DNA of 64,000 bases from Acidobacteriaceae bacterium (GTDB taxonomy: Bacteria; Acidobacteriota; Terriglobia; Bryobacterales; Bryobacteraceae). The notes beneath the pieces were generated by a model that did not search any database, was not told the DNA's origin, and was given only the letters and a program-made list of their open reading frames with translations. How positions within the stretch are numbered: the stretch's first letter is position 1; the number at the start of each line of letters is the position of its first letter. Where the stretch lies: contig JAFAMD010000057.1 in NCBI GenBank assembly GCA_019233755.1, forward strand, positions 27,485 through 91,484, written 5' to 3'. Made by a program: the position numbers and the translations under genes. Positions 8,226 to 17,918 of this stretch are shown piece by piece.

Positions 8226-9350
8226 TCACCCGAAAAAGTCGCGAACCTTTTCGAAAACGCTCTTCTCGTGCGGGGCGTTGTCTGCCGGCAGCACCTGGCG
8301 AAGCTCTTCGAAGAGCCGGCGCTGATCACGGGTAAGCTTCTTCGGGATCTGCACGTCGACATGCACGTACAGATCGCCCCGCGCGCGGCTGTTCAGATGA
8401 GGAACACCCAGGTTCCGCAGGCGGAAATGAGCAGCAGACTGCGTTCCTTCAGGAATCTTGATTTTCTGCGGACCATCGAACGTCTCAATCTCGATCTCGG
8501 CGCCCAGCGCTGCTTGCGCTACATTAACCGGCAAAGTGCAGTGCAGGTCGTTCTCGCGCCGTTCGAAGATCGAGTGCTCCGCGACTTTGATCACCACATA
8601 TAAGTCCCCCGGCTGGCCGCCGCCCGGCGGTGCCGGATTTCCTTCCGCGGACAACCGCAGCCGGGTGCCGTTATCGACGCCGGCCGGGATATTCACCTTC
8701 AGCTTCTTCTCGGTGCGGTGGAAGCCCTCGCCTCTGCATTGCGAACAAGCCTGGCGGATGACCTTTCCGCGGCCGCCGCAAGTGGGGCATGTCTTGCGGA
8801 TGGCAAGAAAACTCTGTTGATAGAGTACTTCGCCGCGGCCGTTACAAACCGAGCAGGTGACCAGTCCGCCGTTCGGCTCGCCGCCCGTTCCCTGGCACTT
8901 CGAGCATGCCTCCATGCGCGGAATCTGCAGATCCACCGACACTCCCCGCATGGAGTCTTCAAAGCTGATCTCGAGATCGTAGCGGAGGTCCTCGCCCCGC
9001 TGCGGCCCGCGGGAGCGGCCCCGGCGTTGCCCGAAAATGTCTCCGAGCCCAAACAGGTCGCCGAGAATATCGCCGAAATCGGCGAACGCGCTCTCGTCGA
9101 AACCCGGAGCGCCGCCACCGTTCACTCCCTGGTGTCCGAACCGGTCGTAAGCGGCGCGTTTCTGCGCATCGCTCAGCACGGCATAGGCTTCCGCTGCTTC
9201 CTTGAACTTCTCCTCGGCTTCGTGATTGCCGGGATTCCGGTCCGGATGATACTGCAACGCCAACTTGCGATAGGCGCTCTTGAGCGTCTGTTCGTCACAT
9301 TCGCGCGAGACGCTCAGGACTTCGTAATAATCTCTTTTGGCGACACTCAT
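8226..9350 (-). CDS. dnaJ: Chaperone DnaJ (type I Hsp40)
   Basis: Co-chaperone that loads substrates on DnaK and stimulates its ATPase. 374 residues, with all type I parts in order: J domain with the HPD motif (YHPDRN), a Gly/Phe-rich linker (GGGAPGFDESAF), four zinc-binding CxxCxGxG repeats (CSKCQGTG, CSVCNGRG, CPTCGGRG, CSQCRGEG) and the C-terminal substrate-binding domain. It follows grpE by 30 bp on the same strand, behind recA. dnaK is not in the window. Confidence 0.96.
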   Translation of the reverse strand: MSVAKRDYYEVLSVSRECDEQTLKSAYRKLALQYHPDRNPGNHEAEEKFKEAAEAYAVLSDAQKRAAYDRFGHQGVNGGGAPGFDESAFADFGDILGDLFGLGDIFGQRRGRSRGPQRGEDLRYDLEISFEDSMRGVSVDLQIPRMEACSKCQGTGGEPNGGLVTCSVCNGRGEVLYQQSFLAIRKTCPTCGGRGKVIRQACSQCRGEGFHRTEKKLKVNIPAGVDNGTRLRLSAEGNPAPPGGGQPGDLYVVIKVAEHSIFERRENDLHCTLPVNVAQAALGAEIEIETFDGPQKIKIPEGTQSAAHFRLRNLGVPHLNSRARGDLYVHVDVQIPKKLTRDQRRLFEELRQVLPADNAPHEKSVFEKVRDFFG

Positions 9351-9380
9351 CGAAAGTTAAGGCCGTTCTGCTTTGCCGTC

Positions 9381-9965
9381 TTATGCGTTGACAGCGACTT
9401 TCACCATGGCAGGGCGGATAAGCCGGCCTTTGAAATTGTAACCGCGCTGATATTCTTCGAGAATCGTTTGATCGGGCTGATCTTTCGTGTCCACCATCTC
9501 GACAGCGTGATGGATGTGCGGATTGAATACCGTTTCTGTGGGAATCGGCTCCAGGCCTAACTTCTTGAGTGCCTCGAAGAGCCGCTGGTAGATCATTTCC
9601 ATGCCGCGCGCATATTCCTTATCGGCACTCTCCACCTTCAGCGCCCGCTCGAAATCGTCGAGCACGGGAAGGAGCGCTTTGATCGTGTCGATGGCAGCGA
9701 ATTCCAGCAGTTCCCCGCGTTCGCGCTCCACGCGCTTCCGATAGTTGTCGAACTCAGCCTGCCGGCGCTGCAGCAGTTCCTGCAATTCCGTCTTTTCTTT
9801 GGCCAGGCGGTCGCGCTCGGTCAGGATTTCGGCGATTCCGAGTACGTTGTCGCGGCCCTCCGACACGGCGGACGATTCATCCGCCTGTGCGCGCACTTCT
9901 TCAGCCACAGCATTATTGTTGTTTCCGGATTCCATTGCTACACCCAATGATGGAGTTGTCGTCAA
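9381..9965 (-). CDS. grpE: Nucleotide exchange factor GrpE
   Basis: Releases ADP from DnaK. 194 residues with the long N-terminal coiled coil (LAKEKTELQELLQRRQAEFDN then YRKRVERERGELLEFAA) and the C-terminal beta domain (NPHIHHAVEMVDTKDQPDQT, GYNFKGRLIRPAMVKV). The longest frame starts at TTG (9965); an ATG at 9935 is an equally likely start and would remove ten non-conserved residues. It lies between recA and dnaJ. The 105 bp from recA hold a small inverted repeat (AGGGATA-4 nt-TATCCCT, 9983-10000); no CIRCE element is visible. Confidence 0.95.
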   Translation of the reverse strand: MTTTPSLGVAMESGNNNNAVAEEVRAQADESSAVSEGRDNVLGIAEILTERDRLAKEKTELQELLQRRQAEFDNYRKRVERERGELLEFAAIDTIKALLPVLDDFERALKVESADKEYARGMEMIYQRLFEALKKLGLEPIPTETVFNPHIHHAVEMVDTKDQPDQTILEEYQRGYNFKGRLIRPAMVKVAVNA

Positions 9966-10070
9966 CTCTTAAAGAGGGAATGAGGGATAGAGATATCCCT
10001 TTAAATTCCAGCGTAACAGAGAATCGGGATTTTCGAAACTTTGAGCTTAAGTTATTGAATACAGGCTGCT

Positions 10071-11147
10071 TCAGCCTCGACTGCGAGCCGTCGCCGGCTT
10101 GGCCGTATCAATCGGCGTGGGCGCTGCGGTGGTTGCCTCCGGCTCGGCCGTCTTCACCAGGCCGAGTGCCTTACGCAACTCCGCATCGACTTTGGCGCGG
10201 ATGTCGGGGTTGTCCTTCAGAAACTGCCGCGCATTTTCACGGCCCTGACCAATACGCTCACCCTTGTAGCTATACCAGGACCCGCTCTTTTCGACCAGGT
10301 TCTGCGTGACGCCCAGGTCCAGCAAATCGCCTTCGCGCGAAACGCCCTCGCCATAAATAATGTCGAACTCGGCTTCACGGAATGGCGGAGCCACCTTGTT
10401 CTTCACGATCTTGACCTTGGTACGGTTGCCTGTCACCGCTTCGCCGTCTTTGATGGCGGCTATGCGGCGGATATCCAGCCGCACGGAGGAATAGAATTTC
10501 AGCGCGCGGCCGCCGGTGGTGGTTTCGGGGTTCCCGAACATCACCCCGATTTTTTCGCGGATCTGATTGATGAAAATCAGGCAGGTATTCGATTTCGCCA
10601 CGATTCCGGTAAGCTTGCGCATGGCTTGCGACATCAGCCGCGCCTGCACGCCCATGTGCGAATCGCCCATTTCGCCATCGAGCTCGGCTTTGGGGACAAG
10701 CGCCGCAACCGAGTCGACCACCAGCACATCAATGGAGCCCGACGTGATCAGCGCGCTGGTGATTTCGAGCGCCTGCTCGGCGAAATCCGGCTGTGAAACG
10801 AGCAGGTTATCCACATCGACGCCAAGCTGCTTCGCATACACCGGGTCCAGCGCGTGTTCGACGTCAATGAAGGCCGCCATGCCGCCTTGTTTTTGGGCCT
10901 CGGCCACCACCTGCAGCGCGATGGTTGTTTTACCGGACGACTCCGGCCCGAAGATCTCGCAGATTCGGCCGCGCGGCATTCCGCCCACCCCAAGTGCGTA
11001 GTCGACGGAAATGGATCCGGTCGAAATGGCAGAGACCGGAACGATGGCTTCCTTTGCGCCGAGGCGCAGGATAGACCCTTTGCCAAATTGTTTCTCGATC
11101 TGGCCCAGCGTCAGGGTCAGTGTGCGGCTGCGCTCTTTCTCGTCCAT
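10071..11147 (-). CDS. recA: Recombinase RecA
   Basis: Strand-exchange ATPase of homologous recombination and co-protease for LexA. 358 residues; Walker [10 protein letters not shown] near residue 69, Walker [14 protein letters not shown], the L1/L2 DNA-binding loops ([27 protein letters not shown]) and a short Ala/Thr-rich tail ([11 protein letters not shown]). The start has AAGGA about 8 nt upstream. It is the first gene of a recA-grpE-dnaJ string on the minus strand, an unusual pairing of DNA repair with heat-shock genes. Confidence 0.98.
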   Translation of the reverse strand: MDEKERSRTLTLTLGQIEKQFGKGSILRLGAKEAIVPVSAISTGSISVDYALGVGGMPRGRICEIFGPESSGKTTIALQVVAEAQKQGGMAAFIDVEHALDPVYAKQLGVDVDNLLVSQPDFAEQALEITSALITSGSIDVLVVDSVAALVPKAELDGEMGDSHMGVQARLMSQAMRKLTGIVAKSNTCLIFINQIREKIGVMFGNPETTTGGRALKFYSSVRLDIRRIAAIKDGEAVTGNRTKVKIVKNKVAPPFREAEFDIIYGEGVSREGDLLDLGVTQNLVEKSGSWYSYKGERIGQGRENARQFLKDNPDIRAKVDAELRKALGLVKTAEPEATTAAPTPIDTAKPATARSRG

Positions 11148-11185
11148 GCAGATTCCTTATTAAAGCTTGGGCGGGGGTACCCTCA

Positions 11186-11224
11186 GCCAGTATAACGTCA
11201 AACAAAAGGCGAACAAGTTGTTTT
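11186..11224 (-). promoter_or_regulatory. Possible recA promoter and operator
   Basis: On the minus strand TATACT (11189-11194) is a fair -10, with TTGTTC about 16 bp upstream. The -35 area overlaps the symmetric AACAA-G-TTGTT (11212-11222), which could be a repressor site. It does not match the E. coli or the GAAC-N4-GTTC LexA boxes exactly, so an SOS role is only a guess. Confidence 0.3.
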
Positions 11225-11359
11225 TTGAGGCTTAATTCAATACTGGTCGATCAAGCCGGGCGGTGCCCATGGTCCGCTTATTGCCAATGCACCCAGTTGG
11301 GCCTACAGTAGGACAAAAAGAACAGGACGAACTGACAGGAGGCGTCGCGCGGACCCGCT

Positions 11360-13606
11360 ATGCGACTGATCATCCCGTTTCTTCTGGCAACTGCTGTCTG
11401 TTTTGCGCAAGGGAGCGCTCCGGTGCCGATCCAACCATTCGCTTTACACGTCCGTCAGTTGGAGGATGCACTCGACTACCTGGGCCAACCGCTGCCCACC
11501 GCCGATCAGAAAGTAATCAATGATGCAATTGGCCAGGCCGATGAAACTAAGTCCGTTGCCCAGATAGAACAGATCTTTGACAAGTACGTTCTCTGCTTCG
11601 TAGACATCAACGCGGAGAGCCGGGTCAAGGTCGAAGCGGGTCCGGCAAAACCGGAGTTAGTGGAAGGCGGAACACGACTGTTCCTGGTGAAGGTCCGCAA
11701 TCAGGCGCACGTTACTGCACGCCTGGTCGTCAACAGCCCGAATTCGGGCGACGTCTATGTCCGCTCTCAAGGCGATCCTGAACCGAAGATCGAGCTTACC
11801 GCCCATGATGCGGCTGAGCGGTGGGCAGACATTTCGCTCTTCAATAAGCCTCCGATGAATAAGAGCCTCCTGGGGCTTGGCGTTGAGTATCAAATTCTCG
11901 AAGTGTACAGCCGCGACCAGGGGCAGCGGGCAGCGAAAATCAGCTTTAACGTGGGACAGGGCTCCCAGGATATCGGCTTCCGTAACGACACGCTTATCGT
12001 CTTCAACGCCCTTCCCGCGCATCGGATTAAGCTCCACATCAGCGACGAGAACGGCAAGCCGGCGATAGCATCGTTTGTTGTGCGCGATCGGCAGAATCGC
12101 GTTTATCCGAACCCTGCTAAGCGCCTGGCTCCGGATTTCTTTTTCCAGCCGCAGGTCTACCGTTCCGACGGAGAAACGCTGGATCTGCCGGATGGTTACT
12201 ACACCATTGCGTATACGGGCGGGCCGGAGTTTCTGACTCATACGAAGGAGGTTCCGGTTGACGCGAACGGTCCGGCGGAACTCAGCTTCCGGCTCGAGCG
12301 TTGGATTGATCCCTCCAAATTCGGCTGGTACTCGAGCGATCACCATATTCACGCGGCTGGTTGCTCGCACTATCAAAATCCAACTGAAGGCGTGCTCCCG
12401 AGCGATATGAACCGGCAAGTTCGCGGCGAGAATCTGAATATCACCGCAGTGCTGACTTGGGGCCCTGATTACTACTACCAGAAACAGTTTTTCAGTGGCC
12501 ATGACGACCCGCTCTCCACGGCTTCCTGCCTGATGCATTACGACCTTGAAGTCTCCGGCTTTCCTTCCAGCCACTCCGGCCATCTTGTTCTGCTGGGCCT
12601 CCATCAGCAGGATTATCCAGGGACAAAACGAATCGAGGAGTGGCCCACTTGGGATCTCCCCATCCTTCAGTGGGCAAAATCCCAGGGAGCAACGGTTGGA
12701 TTTGCGCACTCGGGATGGGGGCTCCAGGTGAGCGGGCGCGACCTGCCGGCGTTTCAGATGCCCGCTTTTGATGGCATTGGAGCAAACGAGTATATTGCCG
12801 ACGTCACCCAGCCCGGTGCGGTCGATTTCATCTCAGCCGGCGATACGCCCTATATATGGGAACTAAGCATCTGGTATCACACACTCAACGTCGGCTTCCG
12901 TACCACGATTTCGGGCGAGACAGATTTTCCGTGCATTTACGACGGCCGTGTCGGCCAGGGTAGAGGTTACGCCAAAATCGATGGCGCTCTCAATTATGCC
13001 AAATGGCTCAATGCCATTCGAAATGGCAGGCTCTATGTCTCTGATGGGCGCAGTCATCTCATGGATTTCAGCGTGAACGGAACAGAGGTTGGGACGGAAA
13101 ACAGTGAGGTGCGCCTCAACGCTCCGGGTACGATCACCGCGCGAGTACAGGTGGCGGCGAATCTGGACTCGGTTCCGAATGAGGCCGTCCGGCATCTCGA
13201 TTATGATGAAAAGCCGTATTGGGATCTTGAGCGGGCCCGAGTTGGCGAAACAAGACAAGTTCCCGTCGAGTTAGTTGTCAATGGCAAACCGGTGGCGCGG
13301 CAGGAAGTACTTGCGGATGGCACGAAGCACGACATTGTGTTTCAGACCACCATTAACAAGAGCAGTTGGGTCGCAGTACGGATTTTGCCGTCCTCGCATA
13401 CCAACCCTATCTTCGTCCTGGTGGGCGGCAAACCAATCCGGGCTTCGCGACGGAGCGCCGAGTGGTGTTTGGCGGCCGTGCATCAATGCTGGACGCAAAA
13501 GGCGCGGAACATCTCTCCGTCCCAAATTGGGGATGCGAGAAAGGCATACGACCATGCGGCTGACGTGTATCGCCAGCTCATCGCCGAAAACGATCCCGAC
13601 CAATAA
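11360..13606 (+). CDS. Secreted CehA/McbA-type metallohydrolase (PHP domain)
   Basis: A 748-residue exported protein (signal peptide MRLIIPFLLATAVCFAQG). The middle part carries the PHP-like metal motif SDHHIHAAGC (near 333-342), then GENLNITAVLTWGPDYYY, FPSSHSGHLVLLG, GFAHSGWGLQ and DGIGANEYIADVT, in the order seen in CehA/McbA-family hydrolases (carbaryl hydrolase relatives). N-terminal beta domains and a C-terminal beta domain flank it. AGGAGG lies about 17 nt before the ATG, farther than usual. Probably a periplasmic hydrolase of an ester or amide; substrate unknown. Confidence 0.8.
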   Translation: MRLIIPFLLATAVCFAQGSAPVPIQPFALHVRQLEDALDYLGQPLPTADQKVINDAIGQADETKSVAQIEQIFDKYVLCFVDINAESRVKVEAGPAKPELVEGGTRLFLVKVRNQAHVTARLVVNSPNSGDVYVRSQGDPEPKIELTAHDAAERWADISLFNKPPMNKSLLGLGVEYQILEVYSRDQGQRAAKISFNVGQGSQDIGFRNDTLIVFNALPAHRIKLHISDENGKPAIASFVVRDRQNRVYPNPAKRLAPDFFFQPQVYRSDGETLDLPDGYYTIAYTGGPEFLTHTKEVPVDANGPAELSFRLERWIDPSKFGWYSSDHHIHAAGCSHYQNPTEGVLPSDMNRQVRGENLNITAVLTWGPDYYYQKQFFSGHDDPLSTASCLMHYDLEVSGFPSSHSGHLVLLGLHQQDYPGTKRIEEWPTWDLPILQWAKSQGATVGFAHSGWGLQVSGRDLPAFQMPAFDGIGANEYIADVTQPGAVDFISAGDTPYIWELSIWYHTLNVGFRTTISGETDFPCIYDGRVGQGRGYAKIDGALNYAKWLNAIRNGRLYVSDGRSHLMDFSVNGTEVGTENSEVRLNAPGTITARVQVAANLDSVPNEAVRHLDYDEKPYWDLERARVGETRQVPVELVVNGKPVARQEVLADGTKHDIVFQTTINKSSWVAVRILPSSHTNPIFVLVGGKPIRASRRSAEWCLAAVHQCWTQKARNISPSQIGDARKAYDHAADVYRQLIAENDPDQ

Positions 13607-13808
13607 AGCGGCGGCGCTTTCATCCGCTTCGATAGCAAGAGCCTGCTCGCCGCGGCCTTTTGCGGATTCATGGAACATAGCGGCAAAGCGTGCGTATGTA
13701 TGCTGCAGTTCCATATATTGAGCTTACGGATGTTAAACAATCGAGACTGCAGCAGCCGAATCAGTGCTGCAATCCGGCTTTCCCCCCGATTCAAGCGAGA
13801 GAACGCCA

Positions 13809-14180
13809 ATGTCAACAAGTAATTCAACCTCGACGCGAGTAATTCGGCGGTTTGTCCTGTTTGAGGGCCTCGCATTTGTGGCGGCTGCGCTAACGCATTT
13901 CGGTATCTTAAGCGCCGCTTACAGACACCGGCCGGCAGGCACAGCCGAGGGCGTAATTGGGATCGTTCTTCTCATCGGCTGGGTGTCGACCTCGATCCGC
14001 CCGCGATCAACGCGCATGATCGGGGTCACCGTGCAAGCGTTCGCGCTCTTCGGAACGCTGGTCGGGATATTCACGATCATCGTTGGCGTAGGTCCTCGGA
14101 CAGTGCCCGATATTACCTACCATGCGGTAATAGTCGTTGCTCTCGTATGGGGGTTGGCCGCCGCCGTGCGAATGAAGTAA
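13809..14180 (+). CDS. Small four-helix membrane protein
   Basis: About 123 residues from the ATG at 13809 (GAGAG upstream); a longer frame from 13764 adds 15 non-hydrophobic residues. Four hydrophobic stretches: FVLFEGLAFVAAALTHFGIL, GVIGIVLLIGWVST, MIGVTVQAFALFGTLVGIFT and YHAVIVVALVWGLAAAV. Inner-membrane protein of unknown function. It stands alone between the CehA-like gene and the TonB receptor. Confidence 0.65.
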   Translation: MSTSNSTSTRVIRRFVLFEGLAFVAAALTHFGILSAAYRHRPAGTAEGVIGIVLLIGWVSTSIRPRSTRMIGVTVQAFALFGTLVGIFTIIVGVGPRTVPDITYHAVIVVALVWGLAAAVRMK

Positions 14181-14691
14181 ACATGGATGTTAGCGGCAGG
14201 GGGGGTCAACAGACCTGTTGCCTTCCCGCAGAAAGTATGTCATTTCCGCTTGAATCCGTGAAACATTCACGCCCGTGCCAACACGCCCGATGATAGCCAG
14301 CCAGTGGACATCGGCCTTTCTGAGCACCATTGTGACCACCGGACATGGATCTTTTTATAAGAGCGACGCCGCTTAAGTCCGGATCTGCGCTACTCCGCGG
14401 ACGTTGCAGAGCAAACTCGGTCCAGATGCTGGTGGAGGCGGCCCGATGACGGTACCAGCAATCATCAGGTCGACTTATTGTTGGTTCGTGGACTTCCCGC
14501 AGCCGCTAACCATCATCTCCTCACACAACCTCCGCGTTACAGACTCTTGACAATCGCAGGTAAAACTAACATACTACGGTCACTGTCAGGTGGTTAGTAC
14601 GACGCTGCTCCGTTGTTGAACCAATTAACTTCTTAGGGGGACCGTGCCTCGCACCGCATGAACAGCGCATGCCGGCGCTGAGGGGATTTCT
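14181..14691. other. Intergenic region upstream of the TonB receptor
   Basis: 511 bp with no coding frame I can support. The only element I recognise is the promoter at 14547-14575. A purine-rich GAGGGG lies just before the TonB-receptor ATG and is its ribosome-binding site. Confidence 0.5.
14547..14575 (+). promoter_or_regulatory. Sigma-70-type promoter for the TonB receptor
   Basis: TTGACA (14547-14552), a 17-bp spacer and CATACT (14570-14575). The -35 is perfect and the -10 matches at four positions. It lies about 115 bp upstream of the receptor ATG. Confidence 0.6.
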
Positions 14692-17600
14692 ATGCGTAGA
14701 CGATTGTCAAAGTATTTTTTCCTTTTGTGTCTGACTGTTTTTTGCAGCGCGAATCTGCCGGCTCAGCTTACCGCAGACGCCAATTTGGCAGGTGCTGTAA
14801 AGGACGCCAGCGGCGCCGTAATCGCGCACGCTCACGTGAAGCTCGAAAACATGGCGACGGGAGCAACTCGCGAGACAAGTAGCGATAGCGCCGGTGAGTA
14901 CCGGTTTAACCTGGTGGCGCCCGGCAATTACAGGGTGACGATCTCCATGGCCGAGTTTGAAACAAAGGTGATTGAGAACGTGATACTCGAGGTAGGCCAG
15001 ACCACCACAAACAACGTGACGCTCAACGTTGGTCAGCAGACCCGGATGGTCACCGTCGAAGGGGCGGCACCGCTCGTCGATACCGAGAAGACCGATGTCA
15101 GCATGGCGGTGACGCCGCACGAGGTGGAAGACCTGCCGCTGGTAGGACGGGATTTTGCCAACCTCGCCTATCTGGCGCCGGGTGTAAAGATGGCTGATTC
15201 GTACGACCCGACGAAGAATCGCTACGCGATACTGTCGGTCAACGGCGAGAACGGCCGGAACGTCAACATCACGGTCAACGGTGTCGACAACAAGGACAAT
15301 ACCGTTGGCGGGCCCGTCATGCAGCTTCCCCTCGAAGCGGTGCAGGAATTCCACATCAGCACGCAGCGTTTTTCGGCCGAGAATGGCCGGTCAGAAGGCG
15401 CTGCAATCAATGTGATCACGAAGGCGGGAAGCAATGATTATCACGGGTCGCTTTTCGGTTATTTCCGGAATGCAGCGCTCGATACCGACGAACAAGTGCC
15501 CGACGGTACTGGCGGCAGCACTCCTGCCCACCCTGATTACAGCCGCCAGTGGTTTGGCGGCTCCGTTGGTGGTCCCTTCAAAAAGGATAAGATCTTCGGT
15601 TTTTTTGCGATCGAACGCGAACGCGAGAACCAGGGACTCGTAGAGAGCACAAATTCGTACAGCGAGCTGGAGCTCGCCAAGTCGGCGGGCCTCGCCGCGC
15701 AGCCTGCAGCCGTCATCCCGCGCCCGTTCTATGAAACCCGCTACACCGGCCGCCTCGACTGGACGATCAACGACAAGAACAGCGCCTACGTCAGCTATAA
15801 CTCACAGGCCAATAATAGCCTTAACGATCAGTCCGACGGTACTGGCGATTTGACAAATGGCAATTACACCAAGAATCACTTGCAACTGGCTAACTTCACA
15901 CTGAATTCGATTCTCTCCAACAGTACGATCAATCAGTTCACCGCAGGGTACCAGTACTGGAATAACGTGATCGCCAGCAATGTCAGCGCGCCTCTGGTGG
16001 TATTCCCGAGCGCATCGTTCGGCACCAATACCAACGTTCCCCAGCAATCGTTTCAACGCAAATGGCAGTTCCGCGATGATATCTCAAAGACAATCGGGAA
16101 ACACACGTTGAAAGCCGGAGCCGATTACATATGGAACCCGGTGGAAGGCGGCTTTTTCGAATTCAGCTCGACGCTCGAAATCGACTTCGCGGCAGACCCG
16201 AGCGCGATTCTGGCCAGCAAGGCACTTTATCCGCAAGGATTTTCCACTCCCGGGCTGGTAAGTGCCATGACCATTGCCAATGGCGACCCGTACTTCGAGG
16301 TGGCGACCAAGCAACTCGGGCTGTACTTCCAGGACGACTGGAAACCAACTTCCCGTCTGTCGGTGAACTTTGGCCTGCGCTGGGACAAGGACTTCAACAT
16401 GATCGGTCTCTCGAATATTAAAGACAGCCGGACCTATCAGGAACTGGTTGCGCTCAATAGTCCCATCTCCAATCCCTACGTTAGCCGCTTGCCGCATGAC
16501 GACAACAAAGATTTCAGCCCACGCGTGGGCTTCGCCTACGACCTTACCGGCACGGGCAGGCACGTGTTCCGCGGCGGATTTGGATTGTATTTCGGAAATG
16601 TCTTCCAGAACATTCCATTATTCATGGAACAAATGAGCAACCCCACTGTTTTTCAAACCGTGCTCAGCTTGTCCTCTCCGACCGATACTGTCACCGGAAC
16701 GGGCGTCACACTCGGAAATTGGCGATATGGCGTCGATCCGATGCCGGTGATTCCGCCTCCATCGACACAGCTTGCGGCAGGCAGCGTCGGACGCCTGATA
16801 GACCCGAACTACCGCAACCCGGTTGCTGAGGAGTTCAACGGCGGTTATAGCTGGTCGCCGAATTCGAACACGGTCATTGAGGTGGAATACACCCACGTCC
16901 TCAGTCTTCACGAGAACAAGACCATGAATATCGATCAGAAGATACCGGTGAACGGAAAATGTTGTTTCCGGCCGCTCGATCCGGCGTTCGCGGCGTCTAC
17001 GCAACCGGAACTGGCGAGCGTTCGCGATGAGCAGTCAATCGGGCGTTCGCATTATGACGGCGCAAACTTCAGCTACCGCCGGCGAATGACGAAGTACTTC
17101 TCGCTGAATGCCAACTATACGGTATCCGGAGCCTACTCCTATGATGGCGGCGGCACTTCGTTCCGCAACTATCCGAGGCTTTCCACGAATCCGTTCGCGT
17201 CTTACGAATGGGGGCCAAGCCCCAATGATGAGCGTCATCACGTAACGGTGAGCGGCATCGTCAATTTGCCTTGGGGATTCCAGTTTGCGCCCATCCTGCA
17301 ATACGGCTCCGCACGGCCGTATGAAACCAACATCACCAACTCATCGAACACACTCAACACGGGCGGCGGCACAGCGACTGCCGTGGTCGTCCCGACCTCT
17401 GACCCGACCAATTGGTTCGCCTTTGCGGGTAATAACAAGGGAGCTCAGAACTGCTTCTATGGATTGAATGGCTCTACGCCGGGACAGTGCACGATCGCGG
17501 CGTACGGCGCGCTGCGGGGTGATCCCTTCTTTGAACTCGACTTGCGGCTCGCGAAGAACATCAAACTCGGCGAAAAAGCAAATATGGAGTTAGTCGGACA

Positions 17601-17760
17601 GGCGTTCAACCTGACCAATCGCGCCAATTACGGGAACGACTACAACGACAACATCGCCAACCAGTCAACATTCGGGCACCCGGCGGGATTTTTCAACCCG
17701 AGCAGCACCACAATTCCACGATCGCTCTGGAGCGAATTCGGCGTCAGGTTTACTTTCTGA
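14692..17760 (+). CDS. TonB-dependent receptor, Oar-like, with N-terminal regulatory-like domain
   Basis: A 1022-residue outer-membrane protein. After a signal peptide (cut near PAQLTA) comes a carboxypeptidase-regulatory-like beta domain (VKDASGAVIAHAHVKLEN ... PGNYRVTISMAEF), then the plug (ETVDT-type MVTVEGAAPLVDTEKTDVS, VNGVDNKDNTVGG, GAAINVITKAGSNDYHGSLFGYFRN) and a large beta barrel ending in the aromatic SLWSEFGVRFTF. This architecture is strongly expanded in Acidobacteriota and is thought to import oligosaccharides or other large nutrients. It has its own promoter and a strong terminator, so it is a single-gene unit. Confidence 0.93.
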   Translation: MRRRLSKYFFLLCLTVFCSANLPAQLTADANLAGAVKDASGAVIAHAHVKLENMATGATRETSSDSAGEYRFNLVAPGNYRVTISMAEFETKVIENVILEVGQTTTNNVTLNVGQQTRMVTVEGAAPLVDTEKTDVSMAVTPHEVEDLPLVGRDFANLAYLAPGVKMADSYDPTKNRYAILSVNGENGRNVNITVNGVDNKDNTVGGPVMQLPLEAVQEFHISTQRFSAENGRSEGAAINVITKAGSNDYHGSLFGYFRNAALDTDEQVPDGTGGSTPAHPDYSRQWFGGSVGGPFKKDKIFGFFAIERERENQGLVESTNSYSELELAKSAGLAAQPAAVIPRPFYETRYTGRLDWTINDKNSAYVSYNSQANNSLNDQSDGTGDLTNGNYTKNHLQLANFTLNSILSNSTINQFTAGYQYWNNVIASNVSAPLVVFPSASFGTNTNVPQQSFQRKWQFRDDISKTIGKHTLKAGADYIWNPVEGGFFEFSSTLEIDFAADPSAILASKALYPQGFSTPGLVSAMTIANGDPYFEVATKQLGLYFQDDWKPTSRLSVNFGLRWDKDFNMIGLSNIKDSRTYQELVALNSPISNPYVSRLPHDDNKDFSPRVGFAYDLTGTGRHVFRGGFGLYFGNVFQNIPLFMEQMSNPTVFQTVLSLSSPTDTVTGTGVTLGNWRYGVDPMPVIPPPSTQLAAGSVGRLIDPNYRNPVAEEFNGGYSWSPNSNTVIEVEYTHVLSLHENKTMNIDQKIPVNGKCCFRPLDPAFAASTQPELASVRDEQSIGRSHYDGANFSYRRRMTKYFSLNANYTVSGAYSYDGGGTSFRNYPRLSTNPFASYEWGPSPNDERHHVTVSGIVNLPWGFQFAPILQYGSARPYETNITNSSNTLNTGGGTATAVVVPTSDPTNWFAFAGNNKGAQNCFYGLNGSTPGQCTIAAYGALRGDPFFELDLRLAKNIKLGEKANMELVGQAFNLTNRANYGNDYNDNIANQSTFGHPAGFFNPSSTTIPRSLWSEFGVRFTF

Positions 17761-17796
17761 ATCGCCGGATAGGGCATCGAACCAGCTACTGATTGG

Positions 17797-17838
17797 CAGG
17801 CCTGGGGGCGGAAAGTAAGGACCGCCAGGCCTTTTTTG
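17797..17838 (+). terminator. Intrinsic terminator after the TonB receptor
   Basis: AGGCCTGG...GGCGG pairs with CCGCC-AGGCCT across a short loop, and a run of six T follows. The stem is GC-rich and begins about 37 bp after the stop. Confidence 0.88.
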
Positions 17839-17918
17839 CTTTGACTTGAGAAACTCGACCGGCTTTTCGGAACCTGACTTGCCGCCCCACCCTTCCGCAG
17901 AACCGCGTGCGCACACAG

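Noticed and set aside
9983..10000. AGGGATA-GAGA-TATCCCT inverted repeat between recA and grpE
   Set aside because: Too short and AT-rich for a terminator, no T run, and it does not match the CIRCE element expected upstream of heat-shock genes.
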